This document shows, one piece after another, positions 1 to 6,298 of a DNA stretch of 7,048 bases. The notes beneath the pieces are model-generated. The model saw only the letters and a program-made list of their open reading frames with translations. It was not told where the DNA came from and made no database searches. The stretch covers positions 1 through 7,048 of the forward strand of contig JAEWCJ010000371.1 in NCBI GenBank assembly GCA_023390695.1, read 5' to 3'. Every line of letters begins with the position of its first letter. Positions within the stretch are counted from its first letter, which is position 1. Made by a program: the position numbers and the translations under genes. Source of the DNA: Pseudomonadota bacterium. GTDB lineage: Bacteria > Pseudomonadota > Alphaproteobacteria > Rhizobiales > Xanthobacteraceae.

Positions 1-33
1 GGCCACAGCCCATATTCCGTTCGCCTCGGCCGT

Positions 34-74
34 TCATCCTACCAGGCGCGGCTGCGCCGCGCGCCTCAGGATGA
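34..74. repeat. REP-like palindromic intergenic repeat just past the operon end
   Basis: Outer arms TCATCCT (34-40) and AGGATGA (68-74) are exact reverse complements. They enclose a GC-rich inner hairpin: AGGCGCG at 44-50 pairs with CGCGCCT at 60-66, or alternatively GCGCGGC 46-52 pairs with GCCGCGC 56-62 around a TGC loop. The element starts 20 bp beyond the stop codon of the solute-binding protein gene, so in the minus-strand transcript it forms a stable stem-loop at the 3' end and could act as a terminator or as protection against 3' exonucleases. There is no clear U-tract, so it is not a textbook intrinsic terminator. From memory, elements of this form (CGTCATCCT, GC hairpin, AGGATGACG) are dispersed in Bradyrhizobium-like genomes. 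That identity is recall and was not searched. Confidence 0.6.
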
Positions 75-94
75 CGGGGACGGGTTGTGCACGC

Positions 95-1393
95 CTACGA
101 CAGCAGCTCCATCTTGCCGCCGACCGGAATATTCGGCGCCGGCTTGTTGGCGGTGATGACGAGATCAAGGTTGCCGCCCTTGCGCTGCCATTGCCCGGCG
201 ACCAGCGGCGTCTTGGTGACGTTCTTCACCGGCTGGCCGCTCCACTTCACCGGGCCGACGATCGACTGATAATCGGTGGCGACGATGGCATCGCGGATCG
301 CCTCGGGCGAAAGCGACTTCGCGCGCTTGAGCGTGTCGATGGCGACTTCGAACAGCGCGTGCTGGAAGCCGATGGGCTGCGTCCACGGCTTGTTCGCGGC
401 TTTCTCGTAGGCGGCTGCCAGTTCCTTCGAGCTTTGGCCGGTTAGGCCGGACTTGAAGGGATGGTTCGGCGACCACCAGATTTCGGTGGTGAGGCCGTTG
501 CCGCGATCGCCGAGTGCGTTGACCGCGGACGGGAAGAGCAGCGCCTTGGCGACGGTCACGATTTTAGGCCTGAATCCCTGCTGGGCCGCCTGCGACCAGA
601 ACGTGGCGAAATCCGGCGGAATGAACACGCCGGTCACGATCTCGACATTCGCCGCCTTGAACGCGGAAATCTGCGCGGTGAAGTCGTTGTTCATCAGCTG
701 GAAACGGCCGGGATCGATCAGCTTGTAGCCGGCCTGCGGCAAGGCCGCCGGGAAGCCAAGCTTGGCGTCGCCGAAGGCATTGCCGTCGGAATCGTTGGAG
801 AACATGCCGCCGACCACCTTGTTGGTCTGCGCGCTGTCCCACAACGAGGTGAATGAGGCGATGATGTCCTCAAGTCCCCAGAAGAAGTGGTACGTCCAGT
901 TGAAGCCCTTTTTCGGATCACCCTTGCGGCCGAAGAAGTAAGGCTGCCAGGGACAATTGGTGGTGATGCAGGGCACTTCGTTGACTTCGGCCTGGTCCGC
1001 CACCGGGTTGGTCGTGTCAGGTGTGCCGGACGCGACGATCAGATCGACCTTGTCGCGGAGGATCAGTTCGGCCGCGACCTCGGCGCCGCGGCTGGCATTG
1101 GACTGGCTGTCCTTGGAGATGATCTCGACCGGATAGGTCTTGCCGCCGCTCTGCAAACCTTTCGACAGGATGCCTTTGACCTGGTCGAGAATGAACGGAT
1201 CGGCCTCGCCGAAGCCGGCGAGCGGACCGGTGCGCGGACTGACATTGCCGATCTTGATGACCTTGCTTTGTGCGTTGGCAGGGATAACGCGCAATACAGC
1301 CGGCGCTGCAATGATGCCGAGGCCGGCGACGATGGTGCGGCGAGAAACGCCGTTGCGCAGGTTATCCTTGAAAGAACCGTTGTCCTTGCTCAC
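95..1393 (-). CDS. ABC transporter substrate-binding protein, branched-chain amino acid type (Peripla_BP_6-like)
   Basis: A 432-residue periplasmic solute-binding protein for an ABC importer. Residues 17-22 read SRRTIV, a twin-arginine-like motif, followed by a hydrophobic stretch (about 20-36) and a signal peptidase site near PANAQ (38-42), so export is probably by Tat. The mature chain opens with KVIKIGNVSPRTGPLAG (44-60), typical of the Leu/Ile/Val-binding (LivJ/AmiC) family. It has two nearby cysteines (C142, C147) and an aromatic-rich segment at 149-172 that may line the ligand pocket. The start is GTG: GGGAGG lies 6 nt upstream, and the nearby ATG at 1412-1410 is out of frame. It is the last gene of the cluster, 26 bp after the dehydrogenase. 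In Rhodopseudomonas-type bacteria this family often binds aromatic acids as well as amino acids, so the ligand cannot be deduced. No permease or ATPase gene is in the window. Confidence 0.9.
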   Translation of the reverse strand: MSKDNGSFKDNLRNGVSRRTIVAGLGIIAAPAVLRVIPANAQSKVIKIGNVSPRTGPLAGFGEADPFILDQVKGILSKGLQSGGKTYPVEIISKDSQSNASRGAEVAAELILRDKVDLIVASGTPDTTNPVADQAEVNEVPCITTNCPWQPYFFGRKGDPKKGFNWTYHFFWGLEDIIASFTSLWDSAQTNKVVGGMFSNDSDGNAFGDAKLGFPAALPQAGYKLIDPGRFQLMNNDFTAQISAFKAANVEIVTGVFIPPDFATFWSQAAQQGFRPKIVTVAKALLFPSAVNALGDRGNGLTTEIWWSPNHPFKSGLTGQSSKELAAAYEKAANKPWTQPIGFQHALFEVAIDTLKRAKSLSPEAIRDAIVATDYQSIVGPVKWSGQPVKNVTKTPLVAGQWQRKGGNLDLVITANKPAPNIPVGGKMELLS

Positions 1394-1399
1394 GATATT

Positions 1400-1405
1400 C
1401 CTCCC
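1400..1405 (-). promoter_or_regulatory. Ribosome binding site fixing the GTG start of the solute-binding protein
   Basis: The minus strand reads GGGAGG, then six bases AATATC, then GTG. Motif strength and spacing make the GTG at 1393-1391 the start. This keeps the SRR motif at residues 17-19, as expected for an exported protein. Confidence 0.75.
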
Positions 1406-1419
1406 TTGTCATTTTGAAA

Positions 1420-2334
1420 TCATCCGGCGTCTTGTGCGCGCGCCTTTTTAAGATGTTGAGTGACCTGTGATCTGAGTGCGGCCTGTTGCTCCGGCGTCCA
1501 TTTGCGAAAGCCCTCGCCGGTCTTCATCCCAAGCTTACCATCGGCCACCAGCTTCTCCAGATAGGGCGAAGGGCCGCGCCGGCTTTCAATTTCCGGCAAT
1601 ACAGTCCTGTGGATTGCCAAGGTCAGATCGGTGCCGACCAGATCGGCGTTTTCCAAGGGACCGAGTACGGCGAGACGGCGGCCGAAGCTCGCCTTGATGA
1701 CGGTGTCTACGGTTTCTGCATCGCAGATGCCGTGTTCGACGAGCGCGACAGCTTCGCGCCAGAGCGCGTGCTGCAAGCGGTTGCCGACAAAGCCGGCGAC
1801 GTCCTTTTTCACATGCACCGGCGTCTTGCCGCTGGCTTTGTGCAGATTCATGGTCCAGTCGATGGCCGCTTGCGACGTCCATTCCGTGCCGATGACTTCG
1901 ACAAGCGGCACGAGATAGGGCGGATTCCACCAGTGGGTGCCGAGCGCACGTTCCCGCCGCTGCAGACCTTCCATGATCTTGGTAATCGGAATGACCGAGG
2001 TATTGCTCGCAAGGATCGTGTCGGCCCGGGCATGACGCTCGATTTCGGCGAAGAGCTGCTGCTTGAGCGGCAGATCCTCTAGCACGGCCTCGACCACATA
2101 GTCGGCGTCACGCACGGCAGCGGCGAGATCGCCTTGCGGTGTCACCCGCTCGGCGGCCGCCGGATCGTCGCCAAGGTCGCGCAAATTGGCGATGATGCGC
2201 TCCCTGACCGTCCTCAGATTGGCCTCGAACGAGTCGTAGATCGTGACGTCATGGCCATGCAGCGCAAAGACCTGCGCAATGCCGTGTCCCATCAGTCCGG
2301 CGCCGATGACGGCGATGCGCGCCTTGCCGGTCAT
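1420..2334 (-). CDS. 3-hydroxyacyl-CoA dehydrogenase-family protein (NAD-dependent; lambda-crystallin-like)
   Basis: A 304-residue dehydrogenase with an N-terminal Rossmann domain and a C-terminal helical domain. GAGLMG (11-16) is the dinucleotide loop, and D34 at the end of strand 2 favours NAD over NADP. The strand-end SN pair (110-111, ASNTSVIPI), H134 and E146 in THWWNPPYLVPLVEVI match the catalytic serine/asparagine and His-Glu pair of the family. GFVGNR (181-186) begins the C-terminal domain. Fatty-acid enzymes usually show HFFNPxPxMxLVE at the catalytic site. The NPPYxxPLVE form here is closer to what I recall of lambda-crystallin / L-gulonate 3-dehydrogenase and carnitine dehydrogenase relatives, so the substrate may be a free 3-hydroxy acid rather than a CoA thioester. 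The ATG start lies 2 nt after the SDR stop, which indicates translational coupling. Family assignment is firm; substrate unknown. Confidence 0.9.
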   Translation of the reverse strand: MTGKARIAVIGAGLMGHGIAQVFALHGHDVTIYDSFEANLRTVRERIIANLRDLGDDPAAAERVTPQGDLAAAVRDADYVVEAVLEDLPLKQQLFAEIERHARADTILASNTSVIPITKIMEGLQRRERALGTHWWNPPYLVPLVEVIGTEWTSQAAIDWTMNLHKASGKTPVHVKKDVAGFVGNRLQHALWREAVALVEHGICDAETVDTVIKASFGRRLAVLGPLENADLVGTDLTLAIHRTVLPEIESRRGPSPYLEKLVADGKLGMKTGEGFRKWTPEQQAALRSQVTQHLKKARAQDAG

Positions 2335-2336
2335 GA

Positions 2337-3152
2337 TCAGCCTGCCGTGTAGCCGCCGTCGGCATACAGGATGTGACCTGTATAGAAATCCGAGGCGGAG
2401 GAGGCGAGAAACAGAAGCGGGCCTGCAAGATCGGACGGCTCGCCGAGACGGCCTTTGGGTACGCGGGAGAGAAAGCCCTTGCGCACCTCTTTTGCCTTGT
2501 CGGTGTCTTCATACATCCAGGCGGTGAGGGCGGAGCGGAAGACGGTCGGCGCGATCGCGTTCACGGTGATGCCGGTGGCACCCCATTCGCAGCCGAGCGC
2601 CTTGGTGATGCCGTCGACGGCCGACTTCGAGGCGCAATAGGCGGTATAGCCCGCGGGATGGCCGAGCAGCCCGCGCGCGGAGGACATCAGCACGATCTTG
2701 CCGCCAGGTTTTCCTTCTTGGCCCTGCTTGAGCATCTGGCGTCCGGCGGAGCGTGCCATCAGCCAGGATTGAGTGACATTGGCATCCATCACGTCGAGGA
2801 AGCGTTCGGCCGACATGTCCACGATCTTGGCAACGTCGTTCTTGCCGGAGCCGACGACCAGAATGTCGACCCGGCCAAATTTGTCGACCGCGGCCTGCAC
2901 GATCTTGTCGCAATTGGCTTCCGAATTCGGGCGGATCGCCAGGCTTTCGACCTTGGCGCCGAGACCTGCGCAGGCAGTGGCGGTCTTCTTCAGTTCATCG
3001 GCGTTGCCGGCGGCGATGACGACATTCGCGCCGGCGCCAGCCAGCACCTGGGCGGCCAGCGCACCGAATGCGCCAGACGCGCCGGTGACGATCGCAGTCC
3101 TGCCGCGGATATCGAACAGGGATTGCGGATTTTTCAGCCACGCTTCAGTCAT
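2337..3152 (-). CDS. Short-chain dehydrogenase/reductase (SDR), classical type
   Basis: A 271-residue NAD(P)-dependent oxidoreductase expected to interconvert an alcohol and a ketone in the cytoplasm. TGASGAFG (23-30) is the TGxxxGxG cofactor loop. N125 (in DANV) is the helix-4 asparagine, S157/S158 (VLMSSARG) supplies the catalytic serine, and Y172-K176 (YCASK) forms the YxxxK pair. The C-terminus ends in DGGYTAG, typical of the classical subfamily, and the length is normal for the family. The usual NNAG structural motif after strand 4 is replaced by VGSGKN (about 99-104), which is unusual. Strand 2 ends in IAAGN, giving no clear acidic or basic cue for NAD versus NADP. A GGGAG ribosome site precedes the ATG. 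The gene follows a 109-bp gap containing a hairpin repeat and is coupled to the next dehydrogenase gene 2 nt downstream. Confidence 0.92.
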   Translation of the reverse strand: MTEAWLKNPQSLFDIRGRTAIVTGASGAFGALAAQVLAGAGANVVIAAGNADELKKTATACAGLGAKVESLAIRPNSEANCDKIVQAAVDKFGRVDILVVGSGKNDVAKIVDMSAERFLDVMDANVTQSWLMARSAGRQMLKQGQEGKPGGKIVLMSSARGLLGHPAGYTAYCASKSAVDGITKALGCEWGATGITVNAIAPTVFRSALTAWMYEDTDKAKEVRKGFLSRVPKGRLGEPSDLAGPLLFLASSASDFYTGHILYADGGYTAG

Positions 3153-3166
3153 GACGTCTTCTCCCT

Positions 3167-3254
3167 CGTCATGCCCGGCCTTGGCCGGGCATTCATGTCT
3201 TGTGTCTTGTCATTGGCAAAGACATGGATGCCCGGGACAAGCCCGGCCATGACG
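3167..3254. repeat. Paired palindromic repeat (REP/MITE-like) between the cupin and SDR genes
   Basis: Two inverted copies of a unit of about 34 bp lie at 3167-3199 and 3221-3254 with a spacer of about 20 bp; the reverse complement of the right copy matches the left at about 28 of 34 aligned positions. Each copy is also self-complementary. The left has perfect 10-bp arms around TT (3171-3180 / 3183-3192). The right has CCGGG (3232-3236) facing CCCGG (3242-3246), with further pairing beyond a C-C mismatch. A transcript can therefore fold either as two small hairpins or as one long stem. From memory, units of the form CGTCATGCCCGGGCTTGTCC are common in Bradyrhizobium-type genomes. It occupies most of the gap between two co-directional genes, so it may attenuate or process the operon mRNA. 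It encodes nothing. Confidence 0.8.
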
Positions 3255-3261
3255 CCTTGCA

Positions 3262-3603
3262 CTACGCTTGCGGGTTGTTCATCACCGTGATCATCGTCAC
3301 CACTTCGTTGGTGCGATTGACGATCTCGCGCTTTTCGTTCGGTCCAATGAAGCAGGAATCGCTCGGCCCGAGCACCGTTTCCTGTCCGTCCACGATCAGG
3401 GTGAGTTTACCGGAGAGGACCACGTAGACTTTCTCGGTCGGCGAGGCGTCCGGACCGGCGCCGCCACCCGGCAGAAAATGCGAGAGACCGACGATATATT
3501 TTCCAGGTCCTCCGGCATCCAGGCCGAACAGGCGCAGTGAAGCGCAGGCCCGGTGATTGGGCGCCTCGTAGGCCTTCGCGTCGTTGAGTTTGCGGACGAT
3601 CAT
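3262..3603 (-). CDS. Small single-domain cupin protein
   Basis: A 113-residue protein with a single cupin beta-barrel. Motif 1 is recognisable at about 44-66 (LPGGGAGPDASPTEKVYVVLSG), with the conserved glutamate E57 and glycine G65. Motif 2 lies at about 79-97 (GPSDSCFIGPNEKREIVN). The canonical HxH of motif 1 is replaced by D52/S54 and the motif 2 histidine by R92 or E93, so the usual His-rich metal site is missing. The only histidines are H17 and H43. The protein may bind a ligand without metal, use a different metal site, or act as an isomerase or accessory protein. The start at 3603 is chosen because ATG overlaps the cyclase stop (ATGA at 3603-3600) and GGGGAG (3617-3612) lies 8 nt upstream. 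A longer open frame to 3849 only runs through the cyclase gene in another frame. Stop is TAG. Confidence 0.85.
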   Translation of the reverse strand: MIVRKLNDAKAYEAPNHRACASLRLFGLDAGGPGKYIVGLSHFLPGGGAGPDASPTEKVYVVLSGKLTLIVDGQETVLGPSDSCFIGPNEKREIVNRTNEVVTMITVMNNPQA

Positions 3604-4445
3604 TTCAGCGTCTCCCCACGTTCGATGCGGTATTCGCCTTTCGGATCGACCATGGCGACGAGACGAATGATGCAGCCGTCGCCGCGATCCCAGTTCCAGG
3701 GGAAGAACGCGAAGGTGCAGCGCTTGCCGGTGACCTTGTCGAGGTCGCCGCCGACATTCTCGATGCCGAGGATGCCGTTCGAGAACAGCTTGCGGTGCAC
3801 CGGCTCCCATTCCGGGAAGTCGTCCTTCCAGTCGCGTCCGCCCGACCATTCCTTGTATTCCTCCGCCAGGTGCGGATGCAGCGGGCCGTTACGCTGTGGA
3901 CCGATGGCGGTGGCGAGCGGATGATCGTTGGCCTGGGTGTCGTGACCAACAACCTTCACCTTCTTTTCCACGAACCAGTCGCCGGCTGAAGGCACGAAGC
4001 CCGGTGCGCGGCAGAAATAGTCCTCGGAGTCTTCATACTGATGATGCCAGCCGGTATTGACGATCACCACATCATGCGGACGCACATGCTTTCCGGCGGC
4101 CCTCTCCAGATCATCATAGGTGATCTGTTCCCATTTCTTTTTGGGGATCGAGACTACGATGCCGGTCCCGAAGAAGTGCGGCAGCGGCACTTCATCGATG
4201 AACGGCGTGCCCTGCACGACATGGGCCGGTGCGTCGATATGCGTGGTGTTATGCATCGATGTCGTGATGCGCTGCGACAGCACACCGGATTTTGCCATGT
4301 AGTGGATGCGTTCGATCTTTACGTCCTCGAAATATGGCCAGTTGGGCGACTGGTATCCGAATCGGTGCGACAAATTGTAGAACTCAAGGCCCATGCTGTT
4401 CTTGAGGTTGTCCTCGAATTCGATGCCGCGGATCTTGATCGTCAT
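3600..4445 (-). CDS. Cyclase-family (kynurenine formamidase-like) metal-dependent hydrolase
   Basis: A 281-residue protein of the cyclase/KynB family, whose known members are metal-dependent hydrolases of amides such as N-formylkynurenine or isatin. The diagnostic metal motif HxGTHxDxPxH appears as H65-N-T-T-H69-I-D71-A-P73-A-H75, with threonine in place of the usual glycine. A later acidic ligand is probably E229 in GILGIENVGG (225-234). VGHDTQAND (167-174) matches the position of the family's VGIDT segment. The chain is longer than typical KynB (about 210 residues), with extra sequence at the N-terminus and around 185-220. The ATG start is preceded by GGGAGA. It lies 72 bp downstream of the IclR gene and overlaps the cupin by 4 bp, so the two are probably made in step. 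No tryptophan-pathway partner is visible, so kynurenine is not supported as the substrate. Confidence 0.88.
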   Translation of the reverse strand: MTIKIRGIEFEDNLKNSMGLEFYNLSHRFGYQSPNWPYFEDVKIERIHYMAKSGVLSQRITTSMHNTTHIDAPAHVVQGTPFIDEVPLPHFFGTGIVVSIPKKKWEQITYDDLERAAGKHVRPHDVVIVNTGWHHQYEDSEDYFCRAPGFVPSAGDWFVEKKVKVVGHDTQANDHPLATAIGPQRNGPLHPHLAEEYKEWSGGRDWKDDFPEWEPVHRKLFSNGILGIENVGGDLDKVTGKRCTFAFFPWNWDRGDGCIIRLVAMVDPKGEYRIERGETLK

Positions 4446-4517
4446 TCTGTGGATCTCCCATAACTCCCGCGCAACGCGGTCTTCATTCAGATGCTGTGAA
4501 TTCTCGCAATCAAGCCG

Positions 4518-5306
4518 TCACTTCATGGCAGCGCTGATGTGTTCCTCAAGCGAGGCCTTGGTACGCAACAGCCGCTCTGCGATATCCTTCTGCTGGTCCT
4601 TGAAACGCTGGCTAGGAACCGGAACGGAAATAGCGACCGGATTGCCATGAAAATCATGCAGCGCGACGCCTGCCGCGCAGATGCCGAGCGTGTGTTCCTC
4701 GCGATCGAAGGCGACGCCATGCCGGCGTACGGATTTCAATTCGTCCAGCAAGGCATCAAGACTGGTGATCGTCCGGGGTGTGCGCGCCTCATAGTTACGG
4801 CCGATCAGCCGCTCGATCTCTTCGTCGGAAAGCTGTGCCAAGTATGCCTTGCCGTTGGCCGTGCAATAGAGCGGGAAAGATTCGCCGACGGCCGAGATTG
4901 CGCGCAGCCGTTGTGATCCGGTCACCTGATCAATGAAGACCATGTGGTCGTCTTTCACCGCGGCCAGATCCACGGTCTCATGCAGGTCGTGCGAAAGCTT
5001 GCTGATGAACGGCTTTGCGATGGTGACGAAATCGGTGCGCACGGAAGCCGCCAGCCGCAGGATGGCGGGGCCGAGCCGTACGCGGCCATGCGGCGAGGCT
5101 GCGATGACCAACTTCTCGGTTTCCAGAGCCGAGACGATTCGCTGGACGGTGGAACGCGCGAGGTTCACCCGCTGGGCAATCTGTCCAAGACTCAGGCCGG
5201 GCGTTGCGTCTTCCAGAGCACGCAGAATGGAAGCAGCCCGCGCGATCACCTGCACACTGCTCTTGTCGGGTGTGCCGGCCGGTTGCGCGGTCATGTGTTT
5301 GTTCAT
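4518..5306 (-). CDS. IclR-family transcriptional regulator
   Basis: A 262-residue regulator with an N-terminal winged helix-turn-helix (about 17-78; the recognition helix includes LARSTVQRIVSALE at 49-62) and a C-terminal effector-binding domain (about 95-255). GESFPLYCTANGKAYLA (141-157) is a clear IclR signature. Family members typically bind the pathway substrate or an intermediate and repress or activate catabolic genes, often including their own. Being second in the minus-strand cluster, 21 bp after the amidohydrolase stop, it would be co-transcribed with its likely targets. Candidate sites lie in the divergent intergenic region 6294-6537. The ATG at 5306 is used because a weak GGGA lies about 9 nt upstream; the internal ATG at residue 5 has no ribosome site. 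The effector is unknown. Confidence 0.93.
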   Translation of the reverse strand: MNKHMTAQPAGTPDKSSVQVIARAASILRALEDATPGLSLGQIAQRVNLARSTVQRIVSALETEKLVIAASPHGRVRLGPAILRLAASVRTDFVTIAKPFISKLSHDLHETVDLAAVKDDHMVFIDQVTGSQRLRAISAVGESFPLYCTANGKAYLAQLSDEEIERLIGRNYEARTPRTITSLDALLDELKSVRRHGVAFDREEHTLGICAAGVALHDFHGNPVAISVPVPSQRFKDQQKDIAERLLRTKASLEEHISAAMK

Positions 5307-5327
5307 GTGTCGAATCCCGTTGAAGGA

Positions 5328-6293
5328 TCAATGAGACAATCGCAGCAATCTCGTAGCGTTGCCGTAGGCGATGTCCTGACGAAGCTTGTCGTCGAGGGCG
5401 ACGCTGTCCATGAAATGCCCAGCCTCCTCGGCGGATTCGAAGGGATAATCGGCCGAGAACATCACGCGGTCGCTCCCGAGCGCCTGGATCGCGCAATTGA
5501 GCGGTTCGGCCGAGAACATGCCCGACAATGTCACGACCATGTTCTGCCTGATGTAATCGGATGGCTGCCGTTTGAGCTTTACACCATAGAGCTTGGCGCG
5601 GCTGTCGAAGCGCCAGAGCAGGTAGGGCAGGGTTTCGCCGAGATGGCCGAGCGCCAGGGTTGCTTTCGGAAAACGGTCGAATAATCCGCTGAACACCATG
5701 CGCAGGGCATGTGATCCGGTTTCCAGGGTCCATTCCCAGGTCGCGCGTTTGAGCCCTTTGTAGCCGTCGAGCACGGCGAACGGCGAGATCGGGTCGGCCG
5801 GATGCAGGTACACGACGGCGCCGAGCGCTTCGGCGCGCTCCCAGAACGGATAAAGGGCCGGATCGTCGAGATATTGTCCGTGCGTGTGGCCGTTGATCAT
5901 GCCGCCGGCAAACCCGAGCTGCATCACGCAGCGTTCGAGCTCGTTGGCCGCGGCAGCAGGATCCTGCAGCGCGATGTGCGCGAGGCCGGAATAGCGGGCG
6001 GGATTCTTCCGGATCTCGCCGGCGAGAAAATCGTTGGCCTCGATGGACTTGCGAGTGGCCCTCGCGGCGTCGCGTTCGGCCTGCACACCGGGCCCTGCCA
6101 GCGACAGCACCGAGCGTTCGATGCCGGCCTTGTCCATGGCCTCAATGCGTAATTCGCCGAAATCCTTCAGCCGCGACAGGACCTGGCCATAGAGCTTCGG
6201 GTCGACGTCTTCGACCGTCTTCAACCAATATTCTTCGAAACCGGGCGCAAGGAAATGCTCTTCAAGCGCGATCTTTTTGACAGACTTCGTCAA
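5328..6293 (-). CDS. Amidohydrolase-superfamily enzyme, ACMSD / gamma-resorcylate decarboxylase-like
   Basis: A metal-dependent TIM-barrel enzyme of 321 residues from the preferred start. E11-x-H13 (in ALEEHF) replaces the HxH of most amidohydrolases, as in the ACMSD clade. H164 (VVYLHPADP), H217 (GHLGE) and D282 (FSADYPFE) complete the metal and catalytic set. These positions nearly match those I recall for gamma-resorcylate decarboxylase (E8, H10, H164, H218, D287). The clade contains non-oxidative decarboxylases of aromatic acids but also hydratases and hydrolases, so a C-C lyase is likely but not certain. A TTG start at 6293 is preferred over the in-frame GTG at 6299, because the GGGGAGG ribosome site abuts and partly overlaps that GTG but lies 5 nt before the TTG. 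It is the first gene of the minus-strand cluster and faces the divergent transporter. Confidence 0.88.
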   Translation of the reverse strand: MTKSVKKIALEEHFLAPGFEEYWLKTVEDVDPKLYGQVLSRLKDFGELRIEAMDKAGIERSVLSLAGPGVQAERDAARATRKSIEANDFLAGEIRKNPARYSGLAHIALQDPAAAANELERCVMQLGFAGGMINGHTHGQYLDDPALYPFWERAEALGAVVYLHPADPISPFAVLDGYKGLKRATWEWTLETGSHALRMVFSGLFDRFPKATLALGHLGETLPYLLWRFDSRAKLYGVKLKRQPSDYIRQNMVVTLSGMFSAEPLNCAIQALGSDRVMFSADYPFESAEEAGHFMDSVALDDKLRQDIAYGNATRLLRLSH

Positions 6294-6298
6294 CGCCA

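Noticed and set aside
2373..3290. Plus-strand open frame of 305 codons opposite the SDR gene
   Set aside because: It is antisense to a well-supported SDR with all catalytic residues, runs through the intergenic repeat, and its translation resembles no family. Long antisense frames are common in GC-rich DNA.
3604..3849. N-terminal extension of the cupin reading frame to 3849
   Set aside because: It reads through the cyclase coding region in another frame and bears no cupin similarity. The ATG at 3603 has a good ribosome site and an ATGA overlap with the cyclase stop.
4467..4479. Short hairpin CCGCG-CAA-CGCGG in the gap between IclR and cyclase genes
   Set aside because: Only 5-bp arms, with no U-tract and no neighbouring symmetric sequence; this is expected by chance. 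No convincing promoter was seen in the 72-bp gap either.
4944..5684. Plus-strand open frame of 246 codons across the IclR/amidohydrolase junction
   Set aside because: It is antisense to two genes with clear family signatures and has no recognisable motif.
4978..5733. Minus-strand open frame of 251 codons overlapping amidohydrolase and IclR in another frame
   Set aside because: The translation is Arg/Pro-rich low-complexity, typical of an out-of-frame reading of the two real genes.
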